Source of the DNA: Firmicutes bacterium UBA2530
GTDB taxonomy: Bacteria; Bacillota; Clostridia; Tissierellales; Sedimentibacteraceae
Reading direction: 5' to 3'
Length of the DNA stretch: 9,344 nt
Assembly (NCBI GenBank): GCA_002340985.1
Contig: DDNC01000014.1
Location: 166,537 to 175,880, forward strand
Shown here: piece by piece, positions 6,172 to 9,344 of the stretch
Layout of the letters: each line of letters opens with the position of its first letter
Position numbering within the stretch: the first letter of the stretch is position 1
The notes under the pieces: generated by a model
The model's input: only the letters and a program-made list of their open reading frames with translations
The model's database searches: none
Told to the model about the DNA's origin: nothing
Translations under genes and position numbers: made by a program

Positions 6172-7948
6172 AAAGGTGATTTCTATAGTAGTTGTTTTAG
6201 CAATAGTATTTACAGGAGGATATCTGACTGCAAAGCAGTTGGTTCCCGATTCGAAGAATGTTTCCGGAGCTCCCAGGTATGCAACAAAGGCTGTGGAAAG
6301 AGGAGATATAGTACAGGGTGTTAATATTACAGGTCAGCTTAACGGCAACTGGGGCGGCTCAATCGGGGCTCCCAAGCCTGATGGTGCCGTTGATTCCATC
6401 GACTATGTAATAGAGGAAATATTTGTTAAACCCAATCAGATGGTAAAAAAGGGAGATAACTTAATCCGATTGTCATCAAGTAACCTTGGAGATAAATTAG
6501 AGGAGATGTCTAACACAATCCAGACTAAGCAGGAAGAAATAGCCGAAAAAAACAAGGATGTAAAAAGCCGAATGGATACTCTTGAAAGCTTGCTGAACAG
6601 AAAGATCGGAGATATAAACCAGATTAATCCGTATGATGGAATTGTATTTTCAGCTCCTATAAGAGGAAGGCTTACGGAGTTAAATGTTGAAGAAGGCGAA
6701 AGACTTGAAGGCATTAACATCGCAACAATAGTTGATGACAGCAAGGTCAAGATACCGTTCAAGGTCAATACATATGAATATCCGAATATTCAGGTAGGGC
6801 AGAAGGTGCTCATACGTTATGGCAGAGAGGTTAAAAATCCACTTTCCGGAACTACGGAAGTACAGGTAGCTTTTGATGGTTTTTATACAGGAACGGTTAA
6901 GAAAATAAGCTCAAATGCCGTACCTAATTCAGATGGTTTAACATATGTTCATAACGGAATCATAGAAGCAGATAACCCGGGACTTGTGCAGCCGGGAATG
7001 GTTGCTTTCATCTACACGGAGCATGAAGGTATGCCAGCGACACCATTTATATATAACAGCAAGGTTGATTCCTTCGTAAACGAAAAGAAGGTGTCATATT
7101 CAAGAGGCGTAGGCTCAGATGCGAATATAGTTGCCACAGAGGTTTATGTTTCGTCCAATGAGTTTGTGGAAGAAGGCGAAATTATTGCAAGAATAGCCGG
7201 AAAAGATGTTGCCGAGAATATAAAGAATGATGTAGATGCAATCAAGAAGCTATATGAAGATATATCCAAAATTAATAAAGAAATAGAAGAAATTTATAAA
7301 AAAATTGACAAGGTATCAAATTTAACAACAAAGTTTATGGTTACATCTCCTTCTGACGGAATGGTTTCATATCTGATGTATAATGTGGGAGATGTAATAA
7401 CCGGTGTAACCGACGGAAGCGACAGATGGTCAATACAGCTGATAGATATGTATAACACTGATGAAATGTTTGTTAACACCACCGTGAGTGATTTGGATGT
7501 ATTGTACATAAGACAGGATGCCATGGTAACTGTAACAGTAGATGCACTTCCGGGAGAAGAATTTGAAGGAACTGTAATGGGTATGGACCAATATACAGAC
7601 AGAGACGGAAAGACTGTTTACAACGTACAGATAAGGGTTGAAGGAAGAGAAGGTCTGCGCCCCGGTATGAATACAAACTGCTTTGTAAATTCCGGAGAAT
7701 CGACGGGTACTCTGCTTATTCCTATAGAGGCTGTATTTGAAGAAAACGGAAGACAAAAAGTTGAGGTAATGAATGAAGCGGGCGAGGTTGAGGTTATTGA
7801 AATAGAAGCCGGTCTGATGAATGACAAATATGTTGAGGTGTTAAGCGGTCTGGAAGAAGGTCAGCAGGTTGTAACGGGAAGCACAAAGGACTTAATGCCG
7901 AGCCAGAAGGTTCCTGAGAATGATTCGCTGCTGCCAGGTACTAATTAA
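6164..7948 (+). CDS. Membrane fusion protein of the ABC exporter, unusually long
   Basis: The protein has 594 residues; MacA-type proteins are usually nearer 370-400. An N-terminal membrane anchor (about 4-20) is followed by two apparent copies of the adaptor module. Copy 1: lipoyl half (81-102), a short helical hairpin (106-150), lipoyl half (157-190), barrel (192-285). Copy 2: lipoyl half (322-345, with FVEEGEIIARIAG), a helix (349-386), lipoyl half (391-427, SPSDGMVSYLMYNVGD), barrel (433-508) and a membrane-proximal domain (515-573, LLIPIEAVFEENG and LEEGQQVVTG). It would sit on the outer face of the membrane and join the permease to form the exporter. The helical hairpins are short, which suits a cell without a TolC duct, though the lineage does not prove that. 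ATG 6164 has GGAGG 8 nt upstream and overlaps the ATPase gene by 8 nt. The permease gene follows at 15 nt. Confidence 0.9.
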   Translation: MYKKVISIVVVLAIVFTGGYLTAKQLVPDSKNVSGAPRYATKAVERGDIVQGVNITGQLNGNWGGSIGAPKPDGAVDSIDYVIEEIFVKPNQMVKKGDNLIRLSSSNLGDKLEEMSNTIQTKQEEIAEKNKDVKSRMDTLESLLNRKIGDINQINPYDGIVFSAPIRGRLTELNVEEGERLEGINIATIVDDSKVKIPFKVNTYEYPNIQVGQKVLIRYGREVKNPLSGTTEVQVAFDGFYTGTVKKISSNAVPNSDGLTYVHNGIIEADNPGLVQPGMVAFIYTEHEGMPATPFIYNSKVDSFVNEKKVSYSRGVGSDANIVATEVYVSSNEFVEEGEIIARIAGKDVAENIKNDVDAIKKLYEDISKINKEIEEIYKKIDKVSNLTTKFMVTSPSDGMVSYLMYNVGDVITGVTDGSDRWSIQLIDMYNTDEMFVNTTVSDLDVLYIRQDAMVTVTVDALPGEEFEGTVMGMDQYTDRDGKTVYNVQIRVEGREGLRPGMNTNCFVNSGESTGTLLIPIEAVFEENGRQKVEVMNEAGEVEVIEIEAGLMNDKYVEVLSGLEEGQQVVTGSTKDLMPSQKVPENDSLLPGTN

Positions 7949-7950
7949 TA

Positions 7951-7955
7951 GGGAG
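7951..7955 (+). promoter_or_regulatory. Ribosome binding site deciding the permease start
   Basis: GGGAG (7951-7955) is followed by three possible starts: GTG 7955, ATG 7958 and ATG 7964. Only ATG 7964 has normal spacing (8 nt); the others overlap or touch the site. Confidence 0.7.
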
Positions 7956-7963
7956 TGATGACA

Positions 7964-9304
7964 ATGCAAGATAAAGGAAGAGTTTCATCTTCTCTTGTAA
8001 GAATGAAGTTTTCAGCCTTGATGGCATTTGACGGTATATCGTCCAATTTGCTGAGAACATTTCTTACGGTGCTTGGTATTTCCATCGGAGTTGCTGCGGT
8101 TATAAGCCTGATGGGTATAGGAGAAGGAGCGAGAAGATCTATTGTATCTCAGTTTGAGAGTCTTGGAGAAAATGTAATAGTTATTAAATCCAATTCGGAT
8201 AAAATAAATTTCAGCGCTGAAGAAGCGGAGACATTGGCTGAGAGAGTTACAGGAATAGACTATGCCACACCGGTTGTGTATACAACAGATACTCCTATAA
8301 GATGGAGAAGAGACGAGAGCAAGATGAGCATAGTAGGGGTAAACCAGTCTTATCCGCAGATTAAGGACCATCCTCTCATGGCGGGAAATTTCTTTACATC
8401 ACTGCATGTGAAGCAAAGAGCTCCTGTTGCAGTTCTTGGTTACAACGTGGCAAATAATCTGCTTAACGGAAGAAGTCCCGTAGGGCAGACTATGAAGATT
8501 AACGGTATAAACTATCGTATAGTTGGAGTTCTTACTGAAAAGGGCAAGGGCAAGGGGGATGGAATTGACGATAAAATAATAATCCCGTACACATCGGCCA
8601 TGCAGATTGCAAACACAAAAAGCATTCTGGAAATGTGGGCAAAATCCAACGACGCGGAGGATGCTGAGCTTGCCATGGTTCAGCTTGGAAGAATATATAA
8701 AAGTAAAATATCAGGCACCGCAGTCCGTCCGAACAACGGTCAGAACGGTGAGAATCCCGGAGGAGAGGACGGAGGCGTGATAGAAGAGCCGATGCCGGAA
8801 CCAATGCCTGAACCTGAACCGGAGGAGCCGGGAAAGGAAAATGTGTTTGAAAAAGGTGAAGAACCTCTTACAATCACGAGCTTGAACAATCTTGTCAAAG
8901 AAGCAGACCAGGCAAACAGAATAATGACAGTTCTTTTGGGCGGTATAGCAGCAGTGTCTCTGCTGGTAGGCGGTATAGGAATTATGAATATAATGCTTGT
9001 TGCCGTAACAGAAAGAACCAGTGAAATAGGTGTAAGAAGAGCTCTTGGAGCCAAACAGGAAGATTTGCTCATTCAGTTCCTGCTTGAGGCCGTATATGTA
9101 AGTATAATAGGCTGTGTTGTGGGTATTATCTTGGGAGCATGGGCAGTAACAATTGTATCTAAATATGGACTTTCCGCTGTGGTAAGTCTTGATTCAATAA
9201 GAATATCGGTATTTGTTGCCGTAACATCCGGACTGCTGTTCGGCGTGTATCCTGCAATAAACGCATCAAATCTGCCTCCTGTAGAAGCCTTAAAGAGACA
9301 GTAA
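7964..9304 (+). CDS. ABC exporter permease, MacB/FtsX fold
   Basis: Starting at ATG 7964, the protein has 446 residues. Helix 1 lies at about 29-52 (LLRTFLTVLGISIGVAAVISL), a large outside domain spans about 53-318, and three helices follow at about 322-350, 371-397 and 412-435. The stretch TERTSEIGVRRALGAK (349-364) is the cytoplasmic signature of FtsX/MacB permeases, and the C-terminus NLPPVEALKRQ is typical of the family. Together with the ATPase and fusion protein it would extrude substrates by moving the outside domain mechanically rather than by a classic channel. The outside domain contains an odd low-complexity insert (about 256-297), with an Asn/Gly-rich part and then a Pro/Glu/Met repeat. 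It is the third gene of the operon, 15 nt after the fusion-protein stop. The substrate cannot be told from sequence. Confidence 0.95.
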   Translation: MQDKGRVSSSLVRMKFSALMAFDGISSNLLRTFLTVLGISIGVAAVISLMGIGEGARRSIVSQFESLGENVIVIKSNSDKINFSAEEAETLAERVTGIDYATPVVYTTDTPIRWRRDESKMSIVGVNQSYPQIKDHPLMAGNFFTSLHVKQRAPVAVLGYNVANNLLNGRSPVGQTMKINGINYRIVGVLTEKGKGKGDGIDDKIIIPYTSAMQIANTKSILEMWAKSNDAEDAELAMVQLGRIYKSKISGTAVRPNNGQNGENPGGEDGGVIEEPMPEPMPEPEPEEPGKENVFEKGEEPLTITSLNNLVKEADQANRIMTVLLGGIAAVSLLVGGIGIMNIMLVAVTERTSEIGVRRALGAKQEDLLIQFLLEAVYVSIIGCVVGIILGAWAVTIVSKYGLSAVVSLDSIRISVFVAVTSGLLFGVYPAINASNLPPVEALKRQ

Positions 9305-9324
9305 TTAACAGTAACAATAGAGGA

Positions 9325-9344
9325 GATTTTGAAATTTCAAAATC
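9325..9344. repeat. Perfect 20-bp palindrome at the window end
   Basis: GATTTTGAAA followed directly by TTTCAAAATC is its own reverse complement and reaches the last base, so it may extend further. It follows AGAGGAG (9319-9325), which looks like a ribosome binding site. It may be a dimeric regulator site, or the beginning of a fourth operon gene starting with TTG 9329 (reading LKFQN). Neither can be decided here. Confidence 0.4.

Noticed and set aside
7955..7963. Earlier GTG 7955 or ATG 7958 starts for the permease
   Set aside because: GTG 7955 overlaps the ribosome site and ATG 7958 is only 2 nt from it; ATG 7964 has 8-nt spacing.

Overview
The window looks like a chromosomal segment of a low-GC, AT-rich Firmicute, probably an anaerobe of the class Clostridia. 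The evidence is the codon usage, the strong GGAGG-type ribosome binding sites, the sigma-A style promoters and the presence of the bacterial selenocysteine machinery. All genes are on the plus strand. I see no transposase, integrase, CRISPR array or phage gene, so this reads as ordinary chromosome with some unusual genes.

Region 1 (1-2862) holds selenocysteine insertion. A nearly complete selB, lacking only its first few codons at the window edge, is followed by an OmpR/PhoB-type response regulator gene with its own consensus promoter and no partner kinase in view. Then comes selC, the UGA-decoding tRNA-Sec, with a near-consensus promoter directly in front of it.

Region 2 (2863-3560) has two small genes packed directly behind the tRNA: a KdpD-type universal stress domain protein and a DUF1232/YkvA-like membrane protein. 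They sit 1 nt apart and end in an intrinsic terminator whose 5' arm lies in the last codons. No terminator separates selC from them, so tRNA-Sec and these two proteins are probably made from one transcript.

Region 3 (3561-5469) starts with an unannotated intergenic stretch that folds into two strong hairpins (3583-3691), possibly a structured RNA or dispersed repeat. After it lies a 500-residue one-pass membrane protein. Its inside half looks like a degenerate protein kinase and its outside half looks like a carbohydrate-binding beta-sandwich. The gap after it carries an 11-bp stem-loop without a U-tract and an 11-bp-phased direct repeat.

Region 4 (5470-9344) is a MacAB-type ABC exporter operon: ATPase, a long membrane fusion protein that appears to contain two lipoyl/barrel modules, and a MacB/FtsX-type permease with a Pro/Glu-rich insertion. 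The ATPase and fusion-protein genes overlap by 8 nt and the permease follows 15 nt later. The window ends with a ribosome-binding-like sequence running into a perfect 20-bp palindrome, perhaps the start of another gene in the operon.

The candidates for something undescribed are the pseudokinase-like/carbohydrate-binding membrane protein, the two-hairpin intergenic element, and the selC-stress-gene transcript. None amounts to a demonstrated new system from sequence alone.
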